Positions 36,611-44,523 of a DNA stretch of 64,000 nt are shown here, piece by piece. Source of the DNA: Pedobacter rhizosphaerae. Its GTDB lineage: Bacteria > Bacteroidota > Bacteroidia > Sphingobacteriales > Sphingobacteriaceae. The position numbers and the translations under genes were made by a program. A model generated the notes under the pieces. It had not been told where the DNA came from. It was given only the letters and a program-made list of their open reading frames with translations, and did no database searches. The stretch is from the NCBI RefSeq assembly GCF_900111155.1, contig NZ_FOGG01000013.1, forward strand, positions 62,001 to 126,000. Direction: 5' to 3'. Position 1 is the first letter of the stretch, and each line of letters opens with the position of its first letter.

Positions 36611-36680
36611 AACCTGATCGGAGCGGCACCCTAGTAAAAGCGGAATATAGCGGATGAGCAGGACTGTGGCCACCGACGAG
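36611..36680 (+). repeat. Conserved-looking intergenic element (GATCGGAGCGGC ... ATAGCGGATGAGCAGGA)
   Basis: A 70-bp GC-richer island stands in AT-rich sequence just before the small membrane gene. Its phrases (GATCGGAGCGGCACCC, GGAATATAGCGGATGAGCAG) resemble an intergenic motif I recall as recurring in other Bacteroidota genomes. It has no frame and no strong terminator. The identification rests on memory of the pattern, not on a search. Confidence 0.35.
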
Positions 36681-36704
36681 AATTAGTTTTCATTTTACCA
36701 AAGA

Positions 36705-37202
36705 ATGCATAAGAGAAAATTACTCCTCCCAAACAACATTTATAAAAGCAATACAATTTCCCTGGGACATTTCAAAGGAATAGTGAAAAAAGGGTATACG
36801 GATGAAGAAGTAGTAGAACACTCCAAAAACTTTGCTCAAAGCCAGCTCGAAACTGAACTTCTGGAAGCAAAGGAAAAGGCAGATGAAATGGAAAAAGATG
36901 TGAACAATAAGATGATATGGTGGTGGACAAAGGCTGTTATAATTGCAATAACCGGGATTGCTTTAATCTTTTTTTAGATTGGAATATTTCTTCCTCTAAG
37001 TACCTACAATTATTCGCCACTGATAGGAAGCTGGATTGATTCGCTTCCTACTGAGTCAACAGCAAAAGATTTGGCCAAAGCAATTTACCTGTTACCTGCG
37101 GGTCTATTTGCAGGAATATGGAGAATATGTTCACCACGACTTGATAAATCTGCGCCCGCAATAGCCAGAGATGAATTTCGTGAGAAATGGATGGAACTAT
37201 AG
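36705..37202 (+). pseudogene. Small membrane protein gene interrupted by an in-frame amber codon
   Basis: The ATG at 36705 opens 90 codons: a charged helical stretch (SQLETELLEAKEKADEMEKD) and one membrane helix (WWWTKAVIIAITGIALIFF). A TAG at 36975-36977 stops it. The same frame then continues without any stop for 74 more codons (IGIFLPLSTYNYSPLIGSW ... LAKAIYLLPAGLFAGIW ... DEFREKWMEL) to a TAG at 37200-37202. The downstream part has normal codon choice and a second hydrophobic stretch, so the intact gene probably had about 165 residues. A point mutation, readthrough or sequencing error would each explain it. I do not recognise the family. Confidence 0.7.
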
Positions 37203-37534
37203 ATCTAAAAATTAGCTATTATTAGTTAAATTTATCTCCTTTTTTTAAATCAAACAAGACATTGTTTATTCTTAATTTATACAACTAAAGGAATAGATTA
37301 TTGCTACCGAAATCCCCAATTCAGGTCTTCAACACTAAAGTGAATTCATGTTCTGGTGTATTTCGGTACAAGTCCAGTATCAGTTTGTACTTGGATATAA
37401 ATATTATTTATAGGTTGATAAAAACTATAACCCTCATCATTAAAATAATGATCGGGACTATTGAACAGCAGATAAATTTTATCCAAAACTTACTTTCTTG
37501 AGTTTGGTTGAACATAATTTACTGTTCAGATTCT
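37203..37534. other. Intergenic region (332 bp)
   Basis: AT-rich. Short frames only, and no promoter or terminator I can defend. It separates the broken membrane protein gene from the converging dehydrogenase remnant. Confidence 0.4.
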
Positions 37535-38108
37535 CTACCTCACTTTTATTACTACTTTACCTTTTGCACGCCCACTTTCCACATAAGTTAAAGCATCATT
37601 TGCCTTTTCAAAATCATATACTCTATCAACTACAGGCTTGATAACACCAGCTTCAATTAATTTTGTAATCTCACTTAGTTGATTTCCGCTAGCTTTCATA
37701 AAAAGAAAACGATATTTAACGTTTCGTTTTTTCGCTTTACTTCTGATACTGAAGCTGAGTAACGACATTATTAATCTCAAATACCATGGAAGTCCTATTT
37801 CTTTAGCAAAATCTGGTGTTGGCGGGCCAGAAATAGAAACTATCTGACCTTCTGGTTTTAGAATGTTAATCGATTTCTGAAGGGTTTTGTTATCCTGGCT
37901 ATTTAGAACGAGGTCATAATCTTTTAGAAGATTTTCAAAATCCTGTGCTTTGTAGTCGATTAATACATCTGCGCCCAGGTCTTTTACCAACTGTACCACA
38001 TATCCCCAGCCTTTTTATGCGCAAGAGTGCCTCATTTGTGCCTGGAACAGGGATTTCCCTTTGTTGATATTCAAACTCACCGGGAGTTTTACATACAAGT
38101 ACCTTCAT
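37535..38108 (-). pseudogene. Chimeric remnant of two medium-chain dehydrogenases
   Basis: From an ATG at 38106-38108 the minus strand reads a zinc-dependent alcohol dehydrogenase start (MKVLVCKTPGEFEYQQ ... LLRIKRLGICGT) down to about 37995. There the homology breaks at GICGT, just before the usual Asp-Leu-His of the zinc site. In a different frame a quinone-oxidoreductase-like C-terminal half begins (GWGYVVQLVKDLGADVLIDY, nucleotide-binding part) and runs to 37535 (RAKGKVVIKVR). The two homologies overlap in about a dozen bases, so a deletion probably joined two neighbouring genes through a short shared sequence. The apparent start of the 154-codon second part (GTG at 37999) is not a real one. 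Neither half can work alone. Confidence 0.75.
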
Positions 38109-38209
38109 TATTATTTTAATTTTATATAACCTGCTTTTTGGTGTAAACCTTACTGTATAATAAATTTATTGCATTACCACCGGCTGCCCAAAGATGATAA
38201 CGAAAAATA

Positions 38210-38665
38210 TTAACCGATAAAATGAAGAAATTTATGCATTAAGACCCTTAGCTTCTCCAACTCCTTTGCATTGCCTTTCTTACAGTCCCGCTCATTGAGG
38301 TATCCTTTTACAAGTTGATATTCTTCCCCATTGGCAATTTCTGAATTCCTCAATATTTTCTTTATCGTCCTGGCCTGCAACAAATCCACAGCTTCAATAT
38401 CTTTTTGACGTTCTGCTCTAAAAAAAACCTTCAGCTTTAAGGCTAAAGACAAAGGTATGTTATTAAGTATCTGATAGTCTAAATCATCGCTCATCCTTCT
38501 AAGCAGCTTAATATTCAATAGTGTATGGGCTTCTAGGATCCTGTTATTGGACTCATCAAACAAATGCCTCATACCAAGTGTAAACCCTCCATTTTCTGCC
38601 ATAAACTTATTCATCAAAACGCATTTACATTTTAATCTTTCCAACTCATCCAGAGTAATCTCCAT
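38210..38665 (-). CDS. Small helical protein of unknown function
   Basis: 151 residues from an ATG at 38665, predicted largely helical, soluble and rich in Leu, Lys and Arg. A moderately ordered stretch (GGFTLGMRHLFDESNNRILEA) and a C-terminal LRVLMHKFLHF stand out. No signal peptide, membrane helix or motif I recognise. It lies between the dehydrogenase remnant and GH2 in a region with signs of decay, but the frame itself is intact. It could be an accessory gene of a former mobile insertion; nothing in the sequence proves that. Confidence 0.6.
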   Translation of the reverse strand: MEITLDELERLKCKCVLMNKFMAENGGFTLGMRHLFDESNNRILEAHTLLNIKLLRRMSDDLDYQILNNIPLSLALKLKVFFRAERQKDIEAVDLLQARTIKKILRNSEIANGEEYQLVKGYLNERDCKKGNAKELEKLRVLMHKFLHFIG

Positions 38666-38938
38666 AAATATATTTTTATGTACTGATGGTCTACAATTTC
38701 AAACATTTCAGCAGCACGATGCCCCTGGAACCGGGAGGAGTGATAGCACTAATCTCTCTGGAGTGGATGGATAGAGAAATAGAAAAACAGACCTGGCCAA
38801 AAGATCTGCTATGAAAATAAATTCAGGTCGATGATCGACCTTATCACTACTTCCATCCCCACATTGCGAAATTTGCATCTCAAAAATCAATGTTGCTGAA
38901 CACTCATTTGCCCCGGAGAATATGATCCTGAGATTAAT

Positions 38939-41437
38939 TTATAATAACTCCAACCTAAGTTCTGCTGATTTTAACCATGGAGAGGTAAAACGAACCAATA
39001 CTTCTTGGGCAGGCTTGCCATTGGCCTGGATGTAAACGATCAGCTTCCCATGATAAACGCGCTGTTTATGATCTGTATAATCCCCCATGTCGGCATTGTC
39101 TCCGGCTTCCATACCAAGAAGTCTTGCTGGACCGGTAATATCACATGTAATCTCTTCATCAGAAATAAGCACAGGTATACCCTCTTCATCAACAATCTGC
39201 AGTTCCAGCTGTGCTATTCCTTTTTTAGCCTTTACCTGTAACTTATCTCCCTGTAAAACCTTAATGCCCGTGGGACGTTTACTCGTCTGTAGCTGCTGAC
39301 GTACAATGATATTGTTGCCAGCATCCATACCAACGATCTCTAACTTACCTGGAGCGAAGGGTATGTCCCAGTACGTGATTCCGTGTTTTTGGTCATATTT
39401 TTTATTTTCTCCAACAACTTTTCCGTTTAACTCCAGGCGCATCTGCCGGGCATTGGTGTAGCAAACAACCCGAATTAATTGTCCATCCTGGTAATTCCAG
39501 ATTGGCCAGGCATCCATAGAAGGAACCTGACTTTTATTTAGCTTCTGTTCTGATTCGAGTACAGACCATGCATCTTTGGCATTTCCTCCTTCATTAAGCG
39601 AGTAAGTGCCTAAGTAAGCCATTGGCTTATCTGACCAGAGAGATTGACGGAAGTAGCCCCGAGGTTTAATAAAACCTGCGAAATCAAGTAATCCGGAATA
39701 AAAACCACGTGAAGGCCAGCGGCCTGATTCACCCAGATAATCTATTCCCGTCCAAAGGAACTGTCCAAAAATATGTTCATTATCTTTTACCGACTTCCAC
39801 GCATCAAAATCATGGCGATTTTCACTGCCAAAGATTATCCTTTTAGGATAACGTTTATGATCCTGATCATAGCGGCTTTCCGTGTAATTATATCCGGCGA
39901 TATCTAACGCTGCCGAGTATGCGGTTTCGTTGGACATGGCCACCCCGGCCAACCCGGCAGTTACCGGACGGCTGGCATCATATTTTCTAACTACGGCAGC
40001 GAGCATTTTGGCTATATCCCCCAAATGCATCGCATCAGGGGCATCCTTTTTATATCCACCAAAAATCGGCTGTGTGAACCCACCTTCCCTCGCTCCGGCA
40101 AGTATGGGATGTGAATAAGGATCATTTGGATAATCCACTTCATTGCCAATACTCCAGGCAAATATGGAGAGATGGTTGCGGTCCCGTTTTACCATATCGG
40201 CAAGGTCACGTTCCCCCCACTCCCTGAAAAAATCTGATGTACCCTGAAATCCCGGAACACCAACATTCCAGCCCTGAAGCCATTTACGTTTGGGATACTC
40301 CCATTCATCAAATGCTTCATCCATGACCAGCATGCCCAGTTCATCACAAAGGTCATACAGGGATGATGCCTGAGGGTTATGACTCGTCCTGATCGCATTA
40401 ACACCAAGTGATTTTAGTGTAAGCAAACGACGACGCCAAACCTCTGGATATACTTCAGCACCCAATACACCTGAATCATGGTGTAAGCATACGCCTTTGA
40501 CTTTCATAGGAACGCCATTTAGCGCAAAACCTTTATCAGGATCAAAAGTGAAAGTACGGAAGCCGGTAACCAGAGTATTTTGATCTATCAGCCTATTATT
40601 TTGGGTCACTGTGGTTCGCAAGGTATAACAATCAGGGGAGGTAGTATTCCAAAGTTTGGGATTATTGATTTCCAGCTCACATTTAACCTCACTTTTGCCA
40701 GCTGAGGGAAGTGTAGATTTTAGTGTTTTCCTGGACACCACAGCTCCGCTCTGATCCAGAAGCTCCTGTAAAATAACAACCTGTGCACTTTTAGGGGAAT
40801 CATTTACCAGTTCAGCATTTACATGTAAGATTCCTTTATTGCCACTGACTACCGGATAGGCATATAGCCCCCACTGCTGCAAATGGACTGCACTGGCTTT
40901 AACCAGCCAGACATCGCGGTAAATTCCTGATCCGGTGTACCAGCGCGAATCTGCATCCAGGCTATGGTCTACCCTGACGGTAATTTGATTTTGCTGGCCA
41001 TACCTGAGCAAGGATGATATTTCATAGCTAAAGGAAATGTATCCATTGGGGCGTTTTCCTACAGATTGCCCATTCACAAATACCTCACTCCGGTTATAGA
41101 CCCCTTCGAAATAAAGGTATATTTTTTTACCTTTATCTTCCCTGGCAATGTTTAATTGTTTACTGTACCATCCGATCCCTCCGGGGAGATAACCTGATGC
41201 GCTGGCGTATGTGGGGCTAAAAACCTGCTTCACACTCCAGTCATGCGGCAATTCTACGTTTTGCCAGGATTTATTTTCGCTATCTATTGCAGCCTTCCCA
41301 TCCAGATCACCTAAATGAAACCGCCAGTTAGTATTGATCTTTTCAGCCTGCCCAAATCCGGGCTGCGCAAAAACAGCTGAACAACTGAACAGCGTTACAA
41401 AAAGCAAGAGAACGCAAGAATTAGTATTTTTTATCAT
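38939..41437 (-). CDS. GH2 beta-galactosidase-like glycosidase
   Basis: 832 residues with a signal peptide (ends near AVFAQ). Domains in order: sugar-binding jelly roll (~35-190; INTNWRFHLGD, LPHDWSV, YFEGVYNRSEVFVNG), an Ig-like domain (~195-300), a TIM barrel (~300-600) with GVCLHHDSGVLGAEV, IRTSHNPQAS and WSIGNEVDYP (acid/base Glu), and IFGSENRHDFDAW (probable nucleophile Glu). C-terminal beta domains of the DUF4982 kind follow. The family covers beta-galactosidase, beta-glucuronidase and others; the sequence looks closest to beta-galactosidases of Bacteroidota PULs. One base separates its start from the GH43 stop, so the two are coupled. Confidence 0.92.
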   Translation of the reverse strand: MIKNTNSCVLLLFVTLFSCSAVFAQPGFGQAEKINTNWRFHLGDLDGKAAIDSENKSWQNVELPHDWSVKQVFSPTYASASGYLPGGIGWYSKQLNIAREDKGKKIYLYFEGVYNRSEVFVNGQSVGKRPNGYISFSYEISSLLRYGQQNQITVRVDHSLDADSRWYTGSGIYRDVWLVKASAVHLQQWGLYAYPVVSGNKGILHVNAELVNDSPKSAQVVILQELLDQSGAVVSRKTLKSTLPSAGKSEVKCELEINNPKLWNTTSPDCYTLRTTVTQNNRLIDQNTLVTGFRTFTFDPDKGFALNGVPMKVKGVCLHHDSGVLGAEVYPEVWRRRLLTLKSLGVNAIRTSHNPQASSLYDLCDELGMLVMDEAFDEWEYPKRKWLQGWNVGVPGFQGTSDFFREWGERDLADMVKRDRNHLSIFAWSIGNEVDYPNDPYSHPILAGAREGGFTQPIFGGYKKDAPDAMHLGDIAKMLAAVVRKYDASRPVTAGLAGVAMSNETAYSAALDIAGYNYTESRYDQDHKRYPKRIIFGSENRHDFDAWKSVKDNEHIFGQFLWTGIDYLGESGRWPSRGFYSGLLDFAGFIKPRGYFRQSLWSDKPMAYLGTYSLNEGGNAKDAWSVLESEQKLNKSQVPSMDAWPIWNYQDGQLIRVVCYTNARQMRLELNGKVVGENKKYDQKHGITYWDIPFAPGKLEIVGMDAGNNIIVRQQLQTSKRPTGIKVLQGDKLQVKAKKGIAQLELQIVDEEGIPVLISDEEITCDITGPARLLGMEAGDNADMGDYTDHKQRVYHGKLIVYIQANGKPAQEVLVRFTSPWLKSAELRLELL

Positions 41438-41438
41438 T

Positions 41439-42494
41439 TTACTTTAGTTTAATATCTGTGGGCATCCCCCATCTGGAGGTTAAGGCTTTTAGTTCTTTTA
41501 ACGAAATTGGGATTATTGTTCCATGACGTGGATGAAAATCCATAGATACCTCATGATCTATAACCTTAAATTTATCCAGGTCGCAACTCTGGCAAAACTG
41601 ATATTTACCTTTGCCATAAACATCATACATTAAGATATACTCATCAGAGTTGTTAAGTTTGAACACCCCTGAACCTTCTACAGCATCAGTTGTTTGCTGC
41701 TTGTATCCCGGCTGTTCGATCCAACGCCCGGAGGTTAATGAATCCGTTATCGCCAACCTTATTCCGTTGCCGTGGCCTTCTGTTTTATAAAACAGATAGA
41801 ACAGCCCGTTTTTGTTTATGATATCGCCATCAATACAGGATTTATTATTTTTTGGGCGGTACAGTACCTGTGGTTCCGATTCAAAATCATTAAACTCGCT
41901 ATTGGCATAGGCATAATAAATAATATCCGGACCATCCCCATGTTGCATAGACCAGTAAACCATATACTTTTGTTTTGCCGGATCATATATCGTTTGCGGA
42001 GCCCACACGCGCTTCAGATTCTGCTGGCCCTCATAGCGTTCCTGAATATTGATAACCTTATGTTTCCAGTTCACCAAATCATCTGATTTCAGCAGTACCA
42101 TAGCCCTGTTTGAATCCCATCCCTTGACAGAGGTCATATCGGTGAGTACCATATAAAATGTTTTAGCATCCTCTCCCCGCAGTATGTGAGGGTCCCTTAC
42201 CCCACCGGTAGAACTAATAATTTTTGAATCGATAACAGGATGGTTATTATTCAAAGCACGGTAGTTGTACCCGTCTGTACTAATGGCAAAACATACCGCC
42301 TCATCAATTGTCGAATTTCCCTTAAAGTAGGCGAAAAGATACCCCTTAGCCTGATTATCTTCAGCAGCGGGCTCAAATTCCTGACTAAATAAAATTCCGG
42401 CAGAAGTTATCTGTAGCACAGCCAGCAGCACCATTCTGACATACAGGGCAGTGTTCATTAGTGATAGTTGTTTAATTTTAGCAGGTATATTCAT
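41439..42494 (-). CDS. GH43 glycosidase (arabinofuranosidase / galactosidase-like five-bladed propeller)
   Basis: 351 residues with a signal peptide; a second Met at 42458 (MNTALYVRMVLLAVLQITSAG) is an equally good start. The GH43 triad can be read: RDPHI (base Asp), CIDGDI (pKa-modulating Asp) and AVEGSGVF (acid Glu), with WAPQTIYDP between. An extra strand pair (YLFAYFKGNSTIDEAVCFAI) precedes the first catalytic segment. The family acts on alpha-L-arabinofuranosides, beta-xylosides or beta-galactans; the subfamily is not resolved. It is co-transcribed with GH2, and a terminator-like hairpin separates it from the SusD gene upstream. Confidence 0.9.
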   Translation of the reverse strand: MNIPAKIKQLSLMNTALYVRMVLLAVLQITSAGILFSQEFEPAAEDNQAKGYLFAYFKGNSTIDEAVCFAISTDGYNYRALNNNHPVIDSKIISSTGGVRDPHILRGEDAKTFYMVLTDMTSVKGWDSNRAMVLLKSDDLVNWKHKVINIQERYEGQQNLKRVWAPQTIYDPAKQKYMVYWSMQHGDGPDIIYYAYANSEFNDFESEPQVLYRPKNNKSCIDGDIINKNGLFYLFYKTEGHGNGIRLAITDSLTSGRWIEQPGYKQQTTDAVEGSGVFKLNNSDEYILMYDVYGKGKYQFCQSCDLDKFKVIDHEVSMDFHPRHGTIIPISLKELKALTSRWGMPTDIKLK

Positions 42495-42509
42495 TTTTTA
42501 TATTTTGGC

Positions 42510-42521
42510 TTATCATGATAA
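42510..42521. promoter_or_regulatory. 12-bp perfect palindrome upstream of GH43
   Basis: TTATCATGATAA lies 15 bp before the ATG at 42494. It could be an operator or part of a weak promoter region serving GH43-GH2 separately from SusC/SusD; a half site (TTATCAT) occurs again near 42669-42675. Confidence 0.4.
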
Positions 42522-42536
42522 ATGGGTTTGGAAAGA

Positions 42537-42568
42537 ATAAAAAACGCCATTCCCGAAGGAATGACGCC
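42537..42568 (-). terminator. Intrinsic terminator after PUL C susD
   Basis: On the minus strand a GGCGTCATTCC arm pairs with GGAATGGCG (one G-U pair and an unpaired end) around a TTCG tetraloop, then a T-run follows. It lies 43 nt before the GH43 start, so it either ends the SusC/SusD transcript or works as an attenuator of the two enzymes. Confidence 0.85.
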
Positions 42569-42864
42569 AAACTAACTAACCTACAAGAATCTCCTGTTTG
42601 TTTCAAGGAGGACCTTAACGTAAAGGGAATCGCAGTACTTCTGATTTTGATCTTCTCCAGAGCAAAAGTTATCATACACTTTTAAATCCCAATCCATTTC
42701 GGATTTAAAAGGTGTTTCTCCTATATTGTATGTCCTAACCCCGGTCATATAGTTGTCGGGACGAATAAATCATAGCTACATGACTATTTTAAATCCTAAA
42801 CTCCCCAAATGATCTATTGGGAAATATTCTGCAGAGATAAACAAAAGTTTAACCCTGCTATCAC
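42569..42864. other. Gap between terminator and PUL C susD, with a long inverted repeat
   Basis: About 300 bp of 3' untranslated sequence. CTTTTAAATCC (42679-42689) and its perfect complement GGATTTAAAAG (42701-42711) form an 11-bp stem with an 11-nt loop, without a T-run on either strand. No frame of note. The stretch is long for a 3' UTR inside one operon, so it may have held a gene once or carry a small RNA. Confidence 0.5.
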
Positions 42865-44490
42865 TCAATAACCCGGGTTTTGGGTCAGGTTTTTGTTCAG
42901 GTCTCGTTCCGACTGAGGGATAGGCCAAAGCTCATTCCTGCCCACCACAAAATTTCGTTTTTTATAAATGTAATATCCATTGGTATTAACAGGGTAATCC
43001 TTATAATTGGCTGGATCGTTGGTGAGTTTCATACCAGTAAATTGCTGGTTATTCTCTGTTCCGATTATCCCCCATCTCAGACAATCAAAATACCTGATTC
43101 CTTCAAAAGCAAATTCCACACGTCGTTCCCTACGGATAATGGCCCTAAGCGCTGTAGGATCTGTAGTGGTTACTGCCGGCATCGCTACGGCAGCCCTGCC
43201 CCTCACCTTATTAATTGTTGCATCTAATAGTGCCTGGTCCACACCCGTTCCGGATTCCAGTTTAGCTTCTAAATAGCCCAGCAACACCTCTGCGTATCTG
43301 ATCAAAGGAAAATTATTTCCGGTATTGTTTGTGGTTGCCACTGCAGGATCATCTTCCAGAAACTTATAAATTGCATAGCCACTCCACACCCCTGGATACT
43401 GGTTTAAACGATCTGGAAGGGTCGTTCCGGGTTTAGCGGAATACACTTTCCCCCTGAAGCTGGTGCGATCTGAAATCATAATATTAAAATCCATCCTTGG
43501 ATCACGGTTATTATAAGGGTTATTTTTATCAAATAGCGGAGACTCTGCAATCGTTTTCCCGTCCTTGCATTCGTATGCTTCTACCAGTTCATTGAACGGA
43601 GAATACTGGTGCCACCCGCCCCAGGTTTCTGGGGTCAGATATTGTAGTAACGCATGGTTATAGGTGTCTCTGATATATTGCATGGCCATGATGATCTCGC
43701 GGCTCGTTTCTCCGGCATTCAGGAAAAGCTCACGATACCTGGGATCAATAGTATAATAGTTAAAATCAATAATGGCTTTATAGGTAGCGGCTGCTTCGGC
43801 CCATTTTTTCTGGGCCAGTTGCAAGCGTCCCAATATGGCCAGGGCCGAGGCGGAGGTCATATGTCCAAGCCTGTCTGCACTTACCGAGACTGGAAGTACG
43901 GCTGCTGCCGCTTTCAGTTCGGTTTCACAGAACGCCCAAACTTCTGATTTTGGTGTTCGGAATACCGAATTTGCCTCCTCTACCGTCAGGAGTTTCTGTA
44001 CTAAAGGGACATCTCCGAAATATAAGGCCAGATTAAAATAATTGTATGCCCTGATAGTCTTTACTTCTCCAATCATCACCGCTTTTTGGGTAGCATCCAT
44101 GGAAACCGAGCCGATATTGGCCAGGAAATTATTGCACCTGGTAATTTGTGAATAGGCCTGCGAATAATAAGACCCCACAAACCCGTAAGTTGAATTTAAT
44201 GTCCCATTGGTGAAATTATCTGGAATAGACTCTTTTTCTGAACCATTTCCTGCCATCAAATCCAAATTAACCATGGATGTGGCCGCCCAGAAATTATATC
44301 CGGTGAAGCCAGCCCCACTATCATAAACGCCGTTCAAAGCAAGTGTGGCATCATTGGCCGTTTTCCAGAAAGTGGCATCAGATATGGCTGAAAGCGGCTG
44401 GGTATTTAAAAGATCTTTTTTACATCCTGCAATTACAGTAAGGAAGGTACAACCTACCACCACTGATAATCTATATATATAATTTTTCAT
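42865..44490 (-). CDS. SusD/RagB family surface glycan-binding lipoprotein (PUL C)
   Basis: 541 residues. Lipobox VIAGC is followed by KKDLLNTQPLSAISDATFWK, typical for SusD. The helical core shows IRAYNYFNLALYFGDVPLV and TSASALAILGRLQLAQKKW. The C-terminal part has LIRYAEVLLGYLEAKL and the signature RRERRVEFAFEGIRYFDCLRWG, and ends in LTQNPGY. It pairs with the SusC gene 33 nt upstream. It is not closely related to the PUL A and D SusD proteins, so it probably binds another part of the glycan or another glycan. Confidence 0.95.
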   Translation of the reverse strand: MKNYIYRLSVVVGCTFLTVIAGCKKDLLNTQPLSAISDATFWKTANDATLALNGVYDSGAGFTGYNFWAATSMVNLDLMAGNGSEKESIPDNFTNGTLNSTYGFVGSYYSQAYSQITRCNNFLANIGSVSMDATQKAVMIGEVKTIRAYNYFNLALYFGDVPLVQKLLTVEEANSVFRTPKSEVWAFCETELKAAAAVLPVSVSADRLGHMTSASALAILGRLQLAQKKWAEAAATYKAIIDFNYYTIDPRYRELFLNAGETSREIIMAMQYIRDTYNHALLQYLTPETWGGWHQYSPFNELVEAYECKDGKTIAESPLFDKNNPYNNRDPRMDFNIMISDRTSFRGKVYSAKPGTTLPDRLNQYPGVWSGYAIYKFLEDDPAVATTNNTGNNFPLIRYAEVLLGYLEAKLESGTGVDQALLDATINKVRGRAAVAMPAVTTTDPTALRAIIRRERRVEFAFEGIRYFDCLRWGIIGTENNQQFTGMKLTNDPANYKDYPVNTNGYYIYKKRNFVVGRNELWPIPQSERDLNKNLTQNPGY

Positions 44491-44523
44491 TTTATTTAAT
44501 TTAATTGTCCTAACTACATTAGA

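Noticed and set aside
37301-37501. Plus-strand frame of 66 codons
   Set aside because: Low-complexity AT-rich translation with no motif, no promoter and no conserved look.
37535-37999. Intact small zinc-binding dehydrogenase
   Set aside because: It lacks the N-terminal catalytic half, begins with an internal GTG, and joins an out-of-frame dehydrogenase fragment.
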